Source of the DNA: Bifidobacterium sp. | Lineage (GTDB): Bacteria > Actinomycetota > Actinomycetes > Actinomycetales > Bifidobacteriaceae | Assembly: GCA_022739095.1 (NCBI GenBank) | Contig: JAIJEI010000049.1 | Coordinates: 1-11,894 of the forward strand | Length of the DNA stretch: 11,894 bases | Reading direction: 5' to 3' | Shown: piece after piece, positions 1 through 7,381 of the stretch | Layout of the letters: every line of letters starts with the position of its first letter | Position numbering within the stretch: the stretch's first letter is position 1 | The notes under the pieces: generated by a model | What the model saw: the letters and a program-made list of their open reading frames with translations, nothing else | Told to the model about the DNA's origin: nothing | Database searches by the model: none | Program-made: the position numbers and the translations under genes

Positions 1-1640
1 GGCAGGTGGACTGCCATCTGGTCACCATCGAAGTCGGCGTTGAAGGCGGCGCAGGCCAGCGGCGGCAGGTGGATGGCCTTGCCTTCCACCAGGATCGGCT
101 CGAATGCCTGAATACCCAGACGGTGCAGCGTAGGTGCACGGTTGAGCAGCACGGGGTGCTCGGAGATGACCTCCTCGAGCACGCCCCACACTTCGGCGTC
201 GCCGCGGTCCACGAGACGCTTGGCGGACTTCATGTTCTGCGCGTAGTTGAGGTCCACAAGGCGCTTGATGACGAACGGCTTGAACAGCTCGAGGGCCATC
301 GGCTTCGGCAGACCGCACTGGTGCATGCGCAGGGATGGGCCGACCACGATCACGGAACGGCCGGAGTAGTCGACGCGCTTACCGAGCAGGTTCTGACGGA
401 AACGACCCTGCTTACCCTTAAGCATGTCGGACAGGGACTTCAGCGGACGGTTGGAGGCACCGGTGACCGGACGACCACGACGGCCGTTGTCGAACAGGGA
501 GTCGACGGCTTCCTGGAGCATGCGCTTTTCGTTGTTGAGCATGATCTCGGGGGCGCCGAGCTCGATCAGTCGCTTCAGACGGTTGTTACGGTTGATCACA
601 CGGCGGTACAGGTCGTTGAGGTCGGAGGTGGCGAAGCGGCCACCGTCGAGCTGGACCATCGGGCGCAGGTCCGGCGGGATGACCGGGATCACGTCGAGCA
701 CCATGGCCTCCGGCTTGTTGCCGGTGGTCAGGAAGGCGTTGACGACCTTGAGGCGCTTCAGGGCCTTGGTCTTACGCTGCTCGGAAGCGTCCTTGATCTC
801 CTCGCGCAGTTCCTTGGAGATGGTCTCCAGGTCGAGGGACTGCAGGCGCTTCTTTATGGCTTCGGCGCCCATGCAGCCGTCGAAGTAATCGCCGTAGCGG
901 TCCTGCATCTCGCGCCACAGGTCCACGTCGTCGACCATGTCGCCGGGCTTGAGCTTTTTGAACTTGTCGAAGACAGCGTCCACACGGGCGATCTGGTCGT
1001 TGTAGCGGGTGCGGATGGCGGCCATATCGCGCTCGGCACCGTTACGCAGCTTGGTGCGGGCCGGGCCCTTGGCCTCGCCGGCCTGATCCAAGGCGGCGAG
1101 ATCCTCTTCGACCTTCTTGGCGCGGGCTTCGATGTCGGAGTCACGGCGCTGCTCAAGGCGCTTGATCTCGGAATCGAACTCGTCCTGCAGGCCAGGCAGA
1201 TCGTTGTGGCGCTCGTCCTCGTTCACCTCGGTGACCATGTAGGAGGCGAAGTAGATCACGCGCTCCAGATCCTTCGGGGTGACGTTCAGCAGGTAGCCGA
1301 GGCGGGAAGGCACACCCTTGAAGAACCAGATGTGCGTCACCGGAGCGGCGAGCTCGATGTGGCCCATGCGCTCACGACGCACGCGGCTGCGGGTCACTTC
1401 GACGCCGCATCGCTCGCAGACGATGCCCTTGAAGCGCACGCGCTTATACTTGCCGCAGGCGCACTCCCAGTCACGGGTCGGGCCGAAGATCTGTTCGCCG
1501 AACAGACCGTCCTTCTCGGGCTTCAGCGTACGGTAGTTGATGGTTTCAGGCTTCTTGACCTCACCGTGGCTCCAACCACGGATGTCATCGGCGGTGGCAA
1601 GGCCGATGCGAATCTTGTCAAATGTGTTGACGTCCAGCAC
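1..1640 (-). CDS. rpoC: DNA-directed RNA polymerase beta' subunit (N-terminal part, cut by window edge)
   Basis: This is the largest subunit of RNA polymerase and carries the catalytic magnesium site. About 546 N-terminal residues are visible. The N-terminal zinc ribbon is intact: ECACGKYKR followed by VCERCGVEV gives C60, C62, C75 and C78. The reading frame ends inside NADFDGDQMAVHLP, so the three metal-binding aspartates are D536, D538 and D540, and the window cuts the gene a few residues later. The start is a GTG (bases 1640-1638) giving MLDVNTFDKIRIG, the usual actinobacterial N-terminus. I see no strong Shine-Dalgarno in front of it. It lies 167 bp downstream of rpoB on the same strand, as in the standard rpoBC operon, with a structured element between (1663-1741). 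Identification is certain; the start is likely but not proven. Confidence 0.97.
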   Translation of the reverse strand, partial: MLDVNTFDKIRIGLATADDIRGWSHGEVKKPETINYRTLKPEKDGLFGEQIFGPTRDWECACGKYKRVRFKGIVCERCGVEVTRSRVRRERMGHIELAAPVTHIWFFKGVPSRLGYLLNVTPKDLERVIYFASYMVTEVNEDERHNDLPGLQDEFDSEIKRLEQRRDSDIEARAKKVEEDLAALDQAGEAKGPARTKLRNGAERDMAAIRTRYNDQIARVDAVFDKFKKLKPGDMVDDVDLWREMQDRYGDYFDGCMGAEAIKKRLQSLDLETISKELREEIKDASEQRKTKALKRLKVVNAFLTTGNKPEAMVLDVIPVIPPDLRPMVQLDGGRFATSDLNDLYRRVINRNNRLKRLIELGAPEIMLNNEKRMLQEAVDSLFDNGRRGRPVTGASNRPLKSLSDMLKGKQGRFRQNLLGKRVDYSGRSVIVVGPSLRMHQCGLPKPMALELFKPFVIKRLVDLNYAQNMKSAKRLVDRGDAEVWGVLEEVISEHPVLLNRAPTLHRLGIQAFEPILVEGKAIHLPPLACAAFNADFDGDQMAVHL

Positions 1641-1662
1641 TTGTTAATCCGTTTCTGTTCTT

Positions 1663-1741
1663 GAGACCTTCCCAAGCTCCCCTTGTCAGGGGAGCCGTCA
1701 GCCAAGGCTGACTGAGGGGTAGTGCAAACCGGGAAGGTCTC
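1663..1741. repeat. Three-way-junction palindromic element in the rpoB-rpoC gap
   Basis: An 11-bp perfect inverted repeat, GAGACCTTCCC at 1663-1673 and GGGAAGGTCTC at 1731-1741, encloses two further hairpins. The first is GCTCCCC (1676-1682) pairing with GGGGAGC (1689-1695) around a 6-nt loop. The second is GTCAGCC (1697-1703) pairing with GGCTGAC (1706-1712). The whole could fold as a three-way junction in single-stranded DNA or in the rpoBC mRNA. It is not followed by a U-run on either strand, so it does not look like an intrinsic terminator. On the mRNA strand it ends 22 nt before the rpoC start codon. A related hairpin pair occurs at 5530-5567. The pairing is seen directly; the function is unknown. 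Confidence 0.75.
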
Positions 1742-1807
1742 TGTACGTTATTTATTCCACGTTGGCGGGGCTGCACGCGGCGCATTGACCGCATGCAGCC
1801 CGAGGGA

Positions 1808-4800
1808 TCACTGGTATTCGGACTCTTCGACCTTCTGGTCTTCCTTGGCGGCCGCGTCGGGGCGGGCACCAATGTTGAAGCCGAGATCGTCAGCGGAGCT
1901 GGCCGGATCGTCGTCCTCATCCTTCATGTCGATGGCCACGCCTTCGGCGTTGAGCACTTCGACGTTCAGGGACAGGGACTGCATTTCCTTCAGGAGCACC
2001 TTGAACGACTCAGGGATACCTGCCGGCGGCAGGTTATCGCCCTTGACGATGGCACCGTAGACGCGCACGCGGCCGTCGACGTCATCGGACTTGGTGGTCA
2101 TCATCTCGTGCAGCGTGTAGGCGGCACCATAGGCCTCAAGGGCCCACACCTCCATCTCGCCGAAGCGCTGGCCACCGAACTGGGCCTTACCACCGAGCGG
2201 CTGCTGGGTGATCATGGAGTACGGGCCAGTGGAGCGAGCGTGAATCTTGTCGTCGACCAGGTGGTGCAGCTTCAGCATGTACATGTAGCCAACGGAAATC
2301 GGCTTGGTGTACGGCTCACCGGTACGGCCATCGAACAGGGTGGCCTTGCCGTCGGGGCCGACCAGACGGTCGCCGTCGCGGTTCGGCAGCGTGGTGGACA
2401 GCAGGCCCTTCAGGACCTCGGGCTTGACACCGTCGAACACCGGGGTGGCAACCGGGGTGCCCGGCTCGGCCTTCTCGGCACCGGACGGAATCAGCTTCTT
2501 CCACTCGGCTTCCAGATTCGAATCCAAAGAGATGTCCCAACCGGAGTGGGCGATCCAGCCGAGGTGCAGTTCGAGCACCTGGCCGAGGTTCATTCGGGAA
2601 GGCACACCCAGCGGGTTCAGCATGATGTCGACCGGGGTACCGTCCGCGAGGAACGGCATGTCTTCCTCGGGCAGGATGCGGGAGATGCAACCCTTGTTGC
2701 CGTGGCGGCCGGAGAGCTTGTCGCCCACCGTGATCTTACGGTGCTGGGCGATGTAGACGCGGATCATCTGGTTAACGCCGTTGGGCAGCTCGTCGCCGTC
2801 CTCCTCGGCATCCTCACGGGTGATCTCCTTGACGCCGATGACGGTACCGGTCTCGCCGTGGGGCACGCGCAGGGAGGTGTCGCGCACCTCGCGGGACTTC
2901 TCGCCGAAGATGGCGCGAAGCAAGCGCTCCTCCGGGGTCAGCTCGGTCTCGCCCTTCGGGGTGACCTTACCGACCAGGATGTCGCCGGCCTCGACCTCGG
3001 CGCCGATGCGGATGATGCCGCGCTCGTCGAGGTTGGCCACGGCGTCTTCACCGACGTTCGGCAGGTCGCGGGTGATCTCCTCGGCGCCCAGCTTGGTTTC
3101 GCGGGCGTCGATCTCGTACTCCTCGATGTGGATGGAGGAGAGGGTGTCGTCCTGCACGAGGCGCTGGGAGATGATCACAGCATCCTCGTAGTTGTAGCCA
3201 TTCCACGGCATGAAGGCGATGAGCAGGTTCTTGCCCAGGGCCAAGTCGCCGTTCTGGATGGCGGGGCCGTCGGCCATAACCGAGCCGGCTTCCACACGCT
3301 CGCCGTCGTGGACGATCGGGCGCTGGTTGTAGCAGGTGGTCTGGTTGGAGCGCTGGAACTTGGCCAGCTTGTAGGAGCTGGTGGTGCCGTCGTCGTTCAT
3401 CACGCGGATCAGGTCGGCGGACACGTAGGTGACCACACCGTCCTTCTCGGACTTGATGACGTCGCCGGAGTCGTTGGCGGCGCGCCATTCGGAGCCGGTG
3501 CCCACCAGCGGGCGCTCGGATTCGATCAGCGGCACGGCCTGACGCTGCATGTTGGTACCCATCAGTGCACGGTGGCCCTCATCATGCTCCAGGAACGGAA
3601 TCAGGGAGGCGCCGAGGGAGACCATCTGACGCGGGGAGACGTCCATGTAATCCACGGAGCTCACCGGCACATCGACCGCCTCTTCCTCGCCGACTCGGGC
3701 AAGGGCGGACTTGGAGACGAAGTTGCCGTTCTCGTCGAGCTCCTGGTTGGCCTGGGCGATGACGTGGTCAAGATCGCGGTCAGCGGTCATGTACTCGACC
3801 TCGTCGGTCACATGGCCGTTGGCGACCTTGCGGTACGGGGTCTCGATGAAGCCGAACGGGTTGACGCGGCCGAAGGTCGCCAGGGAGCCGATCAGACCGA
3901 TGTTCGGGCCTTCAGGGGACTCGATCGGGCACATACGGCCGAAGTGGGACGGGTGCACGTCGCGCACCTCCATGGAGGCGCGGTCGCGGGACAGACCGCC
4001 GGGGCCCAGTGCGGAAAGACGACGCTTGTTCGTCACACCGGACAGCGGGTTGTTCTGATCCATGAACTGGGAGAGCTGGGAAGTGCCGAAGAACTCCTTG
4101 ATGGTGGCGTTCACCGGGCGGATGTTGATCAGGGACTGCGGGGTGATGGCCTCGGCATCCTGAATGGTCATACGCTCGCGCACCACGCGCTCCATACGGC
4201 TCAGACCGGTACGCAGCTGGTTCTGAATCAGCTCGCCGACCTGGCGGACACGACGGTTGCCGAAGTGATCGATATCGTCGACATCCACGCGCAGGTCAAC
4301 GTCTTCGCCGTTGCGCTTGCCCGGGAAGGTCGCCGCACCGTCGTGCAGGGCCACCAGGTACTTGATCGTGGCGATGATGTCTTCCTGGTGGAGGGAACGG
4401 TCGTTGAAATCGGCCTCGACACCCAGCTTGCGGTTGATCTTGTAGCGGCCGACGCGGGCCAGATCGTAGCGCTTGGTGTTGAAGTAGAAGGAGTCCAGCA
4501 GGTTCTTGCCGGCCTCGGGGGTCGGGGTGTCGGCCGGACGAATCTTGCGGTAGAGGTCGACGAGGGCCTCGTCCTGGGCCTCGAGGGTTTCCTTCTCCAG
4601 TGCGTCGAGCACCAGCGGGTAGTCCTTGAAGGCCTGGGCGATCTCGGACTTGGTCATGCCGATGGCCATGAGGAACACGATGGCGGACTGCTTGCGCTTG
4701 CGGTCCACGCGCACCTGCGGCTGATCCTTCTTGTCGATCTCGAACTCGAGCCATGCACCGCGGCTCGGGATGATCTTCGCGCCGAAGACTTCCTTATCGG

Positions 4801-5371
4801 AGGTGCGGTCCTGCTGGCGGTCGAAGTAGACGCCCGGGGAACGCACGAGCTGGGAGACGATGACTCGCTCGGTGCCGCCGATGATGAAGGTGCCGTGCGG
4901 GGTCTGCAGCGGGAAGTCGCCCATGAACACGGTCTGGGACTTGATCTCGCCGGTGTCGCCGTTCTCGAATTCGGCGTTCACGTACAGCGGAGCGGAGTAG
5001 GTGTAATCCTTCTCCTTGCACTCCTGCACGGTGTGGCGCGGCTCCTCGAAGTACGGGTCCGAGAAGGTCAGGGACATGGTCTGTGCAAAGTTCTCGATCG
5101 GGGAGATCTCGTTGAAGACCTCATCGAGACCGGAGGTGTGGGCCACGGTGTTGGTGCCGTTAGCCTCATCCTCTTCGACGCGCTTCTTCCAGCGGTCGGA
5201 GCCAATCAGCCAATCAAAGCTGTCGGTCTGCACGCCCAGCAGGTAGGGCACATCGATGGGTTCCTTGATGGAACCGAAGTTCACGCGATCCGACGCCTTG
5301 TGCAGATCAATGTCATGCTGGTCGGCGCGTGCGATGATGATGGTGGTGTTCGTCGTAGACTCAGTAGCCAA
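1808..5371 (-). CDS. rpoB: DNA-directed RNA polymerase beta subunit
   Basis: This is the complete beta subunit (1187 residues), which forms the catalytic core of RNA polymerase with beta' and is the target of rifampicin. The rifampicin region is GTSQLSQFMDQNNPLSGVTN followed by KRRLSALGPGG (residues 429 onward). The conserved SGRHGNKGCISRILPEEDMPF block near residues 887-905 belongs to the active-site half. Residue 448 is Asn (AAC), where E. coli His526 and M. tuberculosis His445 sit; S453 (E. coli S531) and D438 (D516) are conserved. The start is a TTG at 5371-5369 giving MATESTTNTT; an AAGGA seven bases upstream supports it. The C-terminus is acidic and ends ESEYQ. The upstream 234 bp should hold the promoter. 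rpoC follows on the same strand. Identification is certain. Confidence 0.98.
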   Translation of the reverse strand: MATESTTNTTIIIARADQHDIDLHKASDRVNFGSIKEPIDVPYLLGVQTDSFDWLIGSDRWKKRVEEDEANGTNTVAHTSGLDEVFNEISPIENFAQTMSLTFSDPYFEEPRHTVQECKEKDYTYSAPLYVNAEFENGDTGEIKSQTVFMGDFPLQTPHGTFIIGGTERVIVSQLVRSPGVYFDRQQDRTSDKEVFGAKIIPSRGAWLEFEIDKKDQPQVRVDRKRKQSAIVFLMAIGMTKSEIAQAFKDYPLVLDALEKETLEAQDEALVDLYRKIRPADTPTPEAGKNLLDSFYFNTKRYDLARVGRYKINRKLGVEADFNDRSLHQEDIIATIKYLVALHDGAATFPGKRNGEDVDLRVDVDDIDHFGNRRVRQVGELIQNQLRTGLSRMERVVRERMTIQDAEAITPQSLINIRPVNATIKEFFGTSQLSQFMDQNNPLSGVTNKRRLSALGPGGLSRDRASMEVRDVHPSHFGRMCPIESPEGPNIGLIGSLATFGRVNPFGFIETPYRKVANGHVTDEVEYMTADRDLDHVIAQANQELDENGNFVSKSALARVGEEEAVDVPVSSVDYMDVSPRQMVSLGASLIPFLEHDEGHRALMGTNMQRQAVPLIESERPLVGTGSEWRAANDSGDVIKSEKDGVVTYVSADLIRVMNDDGTTSSYKLAKFQRSNQTTCYNQRPIVHDGERVEAGSVMADGPAIQNGDLALGKNLLIAFMPWNGYNYEDAVIISQRLVQDDTLSSIHIEEYEIDARETKLGAEEITRDLPNVGEDAVANLDERGIIRIGAEVEAGDILVGKVTPKGETELTPEERLLRAIFGEKSREVRDTSLRVPHGETGTVIGVKEITREDAEEDGDELPNGVNQMIRVYIAQHRKITVGDKLSGRHGNKGCISRILPEEDMPFLADGTPVDIMLNPLGVPSRMNLGQVLELHLGWIAHSGWDISLDSNLEAEWKKLIPSGAEKAEPGTPVATPVFDGVKPEVLKGLLSTTLPNRDGDRLVGPDGKATLFDGRTGEPYTKPISVGYMYMLKLHHLVDDKIHARSTGPYSMITQQPLGGKAQFGGQRFGEMEVWALEAYGAAYTLHEMMTTKSDDVDGRVRVYGAIVKGDNLPPAGIPESFKVLLKEMQSLSLNVEVLNAEGVAIDMKDEDDDPASSADDLGFNIGARPDAAAKEDQKVEESEYQ

Positions 5372-5378
5372 TGGACGT

Positions 5379-5383
5379 TCCTT
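5379..5383 (-). promoter_or_regulatory. Ribosome binding site fixing the rpoB TTG start
   Basis: On the minus strand AAGGA is followed by seven bases and then TTG GCT ACT GAG. The strong Shine-Dalgarno and its spacing are the reason to accept a TTG start. The same AAGGA-N7 arrangement precedes the UPF0210 gene at 9958. Confidence 0.7.
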
Positions 5384-5432
5384 ATCGCTCGCTAATATGT
5401 GGTAATTCCCCTGGGAGCGCCGGCATGGCCAC

Positions 5433-5462
5433 CATATGCCTATGCGGACGCTTCATTGTCGA
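5433..5462 (-). promoter_or_regulatory. Candidate rpoB promoter
   Basis: On the minus strand TCGACA (5462-5457) resembles a -35 box and is followed after 18 bases by CATATG (5438-5433), a weak -10 box. It lies about 60 bases before the rpoB start codon. Other pairings are possible in this gap, for example TTCGAC with ATATTG further upstream. This is a weak consensus match, and rpoB may also receive upstream transcription. Confidence 0.22.
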
Positions 5463-5529
5463 CGGCATGCCCGCAATATGACACACCTCATGTGGAGTCG
5501 AAAGAGTACTGATATGCGAGGACATCTTT

Positions 5530-5573
5530 AGCTCCCTCTGACGAGGGAGCTGTCAAGCGGAGCGAGACTGGGA
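5530..5573. repeat. Palindromic repeat upstream of rpoB, related to the rpoB-rpoC element
   Basis: AGCTCCCTC (5530-5538) pairs with GAGGGAGCT (5543-5551) around a TGAC loop, giving a 9-bp perfect stem. A second, imperfect arm follows at once: GTCAAGC, then GCGAGAC, then TGGGAG. The order and wording match the 1676-1718 element (GCTCCCC hairpin, then GTCAGCC/GGCTGAC, then TGAGGGG). I infer two copies of one dispersed palindromic family. It sits between the 3' end of the membrane-protein gene and the probable rpoB promoter. The outer closing helix of the other copy is not obvious here. Confidence 0.65.
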
Positions 5574-5605
5574 GAAACCCAGCGTCCAAACACCAACCGC
5601 AGGTC

Positions 5606-6328
5606 CTACCCCACCGTAAACGTCACCGGATCGCTCTTCACCTTCGGATGATCCTTCAAACTCAACTGCGCCACGTACGTTCCCGCATTGACCTTGGCCC
5701 AATCCGACTCATCCGTGCATTCGGTGAGCGTGGCGTTCGCATTGGTATTCCACGTGACCTTCTGAACGTCCTTATCACCCTTGGCCATCAGCAGCAGACG
5801 TGAATCCGCCGGGCACACATCGGACTTGTAAATCGTTTCCTGACCGGAAGTAATGGTGAGCACACGGCCGGAATCGGACCCGTCCACCAAACAGTTGCCT
5901 GACCCCTCGTGCACGATGGTCGCGGTGAAATCAAGCGATCCTCCTACCGGCACGGATTGGGAGGCCGCGGAAAGCTGCAATGTCACATCACTGGCCGAGC
6001 AATCCTTGACGTTGCTGACTTTCTTCGGCGCCGGCGTGGCGTCGCGGGAAATCGCATACACCTCGTCATGGTGAATCATCGTGTTCACGGCACCGATACC
6101 CCGGCCAAGGCTGTACACGCAGAATACAATCAGCGCGATTATCAGCAGCAACACCGTACCGGCCACGATACGCCGGCGACGATAGATGGCCTGCTGCTTT
6201 TTGCTGATCCTGCGCTTGCGTGGCTTGCCGGAACGGTTGTTCTGGGAGAGCCCGCCGGATGACCCATTGGCCCCGGTGTCGGCTCCGCGTGCCGTTCTCG
6301 CGCCTGATGTGTTCCTCTGCACTGCCAT
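5606..6328 (-). CDS. Single-pass membrane protein with extracytoplasmic Cys-containing domain, function unknown
   Basis: I do not recognise a named family for this 240-residue protein. Residues 1-50 are Ser/Gly/Asn-rich and then strongly basic (RKRRISKKQQAIYRRRR). One hydrophobic segment follows at about 54-73 (IVAGTVLLLIIALIVFC). By the positive-inside rule the short N-terminus is cytoplasmic and residues 75-240 are outside. The outer part is predicted beta-rich (DVTLQLSAASQSVPVGGSLDFTATI, ending KSDPVTFTVG), with an immunoglobulin-like feel, and has four cysteines (C110, C146, C172, C204) that could form two disulfides. The ATG at 6328 follows GGAAGAG at short spacing. It lies 64 bp downstream of mutY on the same strand and upstream of rpoB, so it may be the second gene of a mutY operon. 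A role in the cell envelope is only an inference. Confidence 0.85.
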   Translation of the reverse strand: MAVQRNTSGARTARGADTGANGSSGGLSQNNRSGKPRKRRISKKQQAIYRRRRIVAGTVLLLIIALIVFCVYSLGRGIGAVNTMIHHDEVYAISRDATPAPKKVSNVKDCSASDVTLQLSAASQSVPVGGSLDFTATIVHEGSGNCLVDGSDSGRVLTITSGQETIYKSDVCPADSRLLLMAKGDKDVQKVTWNTNANATLTECTDESDWAKVNAGTYVAQLSLKDHPKVKSDPVTFTVG

Positions 6329-6392
6329 AACTCTTCCAGTCTACGGTCACCACACCCATACACGCTTGGGGAGCCCACCATTTTTCACAATG

Positions 6393-7361
6393 TCAGCTGG
6401 GTAGTCGCAGGCCGCCGTCCAGAATCTCGATCAGGCCGTCATCGTCAAGGCTGGCGATGCAGGCGGCAAGCTGAATCTGGTCCTTCCAAAGCTTGTCGGC
6501 ATCTTCCCTAGGCAGCGTGGCTCCAGCGGGAAGTTCGCGCAGCGCGGCGAGGACCAGACCGCGCACCTGTCGATCCGTGCCTTGGAATCGTTGGCGTGGG
6601 CGGGTGCGGCGCTCCCCCAGTCCGGGGCGGCCGGCCTTGAGGAATGCGCAATCGTCGGCAATCGGGCAGGTGTCGCATAACGGCGACTTGGCCGTGCAGA
6701 TCACCGCGCCCAGTTCCATCACCGACTGGTTCCACGTGACCGATGGGCGCTCGCCACGATGCAGTCGGGAGCGTTTGCCGCCACGGATAGTGCTGTTCAC
6801 GGCATGTTCGGCGCTACCGGCATCGCATCCGAGAATCTCGTCTTTGGGCAGCATGCGGTTCGCCAGCGCACGTTCGGCCGGGCTGGCCGCTCCCCCGCGC
6901 GATTCGACGCCAAGGAACACACGGCTCAGCACGCGGCGAATGTTGGTATCGATCACGGCAATTCGTTCGCCGAACGCAAAGCTCATCACCGCGGAGGCGG
7001 TGTAATCTCCGATGCCGGGCAATGCAGTGAGTTCGCCATACGTGCGCGGCAGTTTGTCGGCGTAATCTTCGGCCACCACGCGGGCGCATTCCTGCAAGCG
7101 CAATGCGCGGCGTGGATAGCCGAGCCGACCCCATGCGGTAATCACCTCGGCCTTGGGGGCCTCCGAGAGCGCACGGGCGTCGGGCCAACGTTCCATCCAG
7201 TCGGTCCAGTACGGCACCACACGGCTCATCTGCGTCTGCTGGCTCATGACCTCAGACACCAGCACGCCCCACGGCGTGGCCCGGCCGAAGCGCCATGGCA
7301 GGTCGCGCGCATTGGCCTCCCACCATGCTCCCAATCGCAAAGAAATTGCTGTGTCGTTCAT
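6393..7361 (-). CDS. mutY: A/G-specific adenine DNA glycosylase (MutY family)
   Basis: It removes adenine mispaired with 8-oxoguanine or guanine in base excision repair. Seen motifs are SEVMSQQTQ with catalytic E37; helix-hairpin-helix LPGIGDYTASAV at 114-125; VIDTNIRRVLSR with catalytic D138; and the iron-sulfur ligands C222, C229, C232 and C238 in the expected C-X6-C-X2-C-X5-C spacing. Two things differ from E. coli MutY. A basic stretch of about 30 residues (roughly 178-208, GGKRSRLHRGERP) is inserted between the catalytic domain and WNQSVMELGAVIC. The C-terminus (about 255-322, with FQGTDRQVRG) looks like a short winged-helix segment rather than the usual MutT-like domain that reads 8-oxoG. 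Total length is 322 residues. The ATG at 7361 has only a weak purine-rich leader. The start lies 20 bp from the divergent trmL start. Confidence 0.93.
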   Translation of the reverse strand: MNDTAISLRLGAWWEANARDLPWRFGRATPWGVLVSEVMSQQTQMSRVVPYWTDWMERWPDARALSEAPKAEVITAWGRLGYPRRALRLQECARVVAEDYADKLPRTYGELTALPGIGDYTASAVMSFAFGERIAVIDTNIRRVLSRVFLGVESRGGAASPAERALANRMLPKDEILGCDAGSAEHAVNSTIRGGKRSRLHRGERPSVTWNQSVMELGAVICTAKSPLCDTCPIADDCAFLKAGRPGLGERRTRPRQRFQGTDRQVRGLVLAALRELPAGATLPREDADKLWKDQIQLAACIASLDDDGLIEILDGGLRLPS

Positions 7362-7373
7362 CGTTCTTATTCT
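7346..7373 (+). promoter_or_regulatory. Candidate trmL promoter inside the mutY start (leaderless model)
   Basis: TTGCTG (7346-7351) and TATTCT (7368-7373) are separated by 16 bases and could be -35 and -10 boxes. TATTCT ends 8 bases before the trmL ATG at 7382, and there is no Shine-Dalgarno there. This would fit leaderless transcription, which is common in actinobacteria. The match is modest. Confidence 0.3.
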
Positions 7374-7381
7374 TAGCAGCT

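Noticed and set aside
6..1664. A long plus-strand open frame opposite rpoC
   Set aside because: Mirror of rpoC codon usage, with low-complexity protein and no motifs.
1793..5395. A 1200-codon open frame on the plus strand opposite rpoB
   Set aside because: It is antisense to rpoB in full. Its Val/Leu/Gly/His/Asp-rich protein is what biased GC-rich codons give on the opposite strand, and it has no domain I can recognise.
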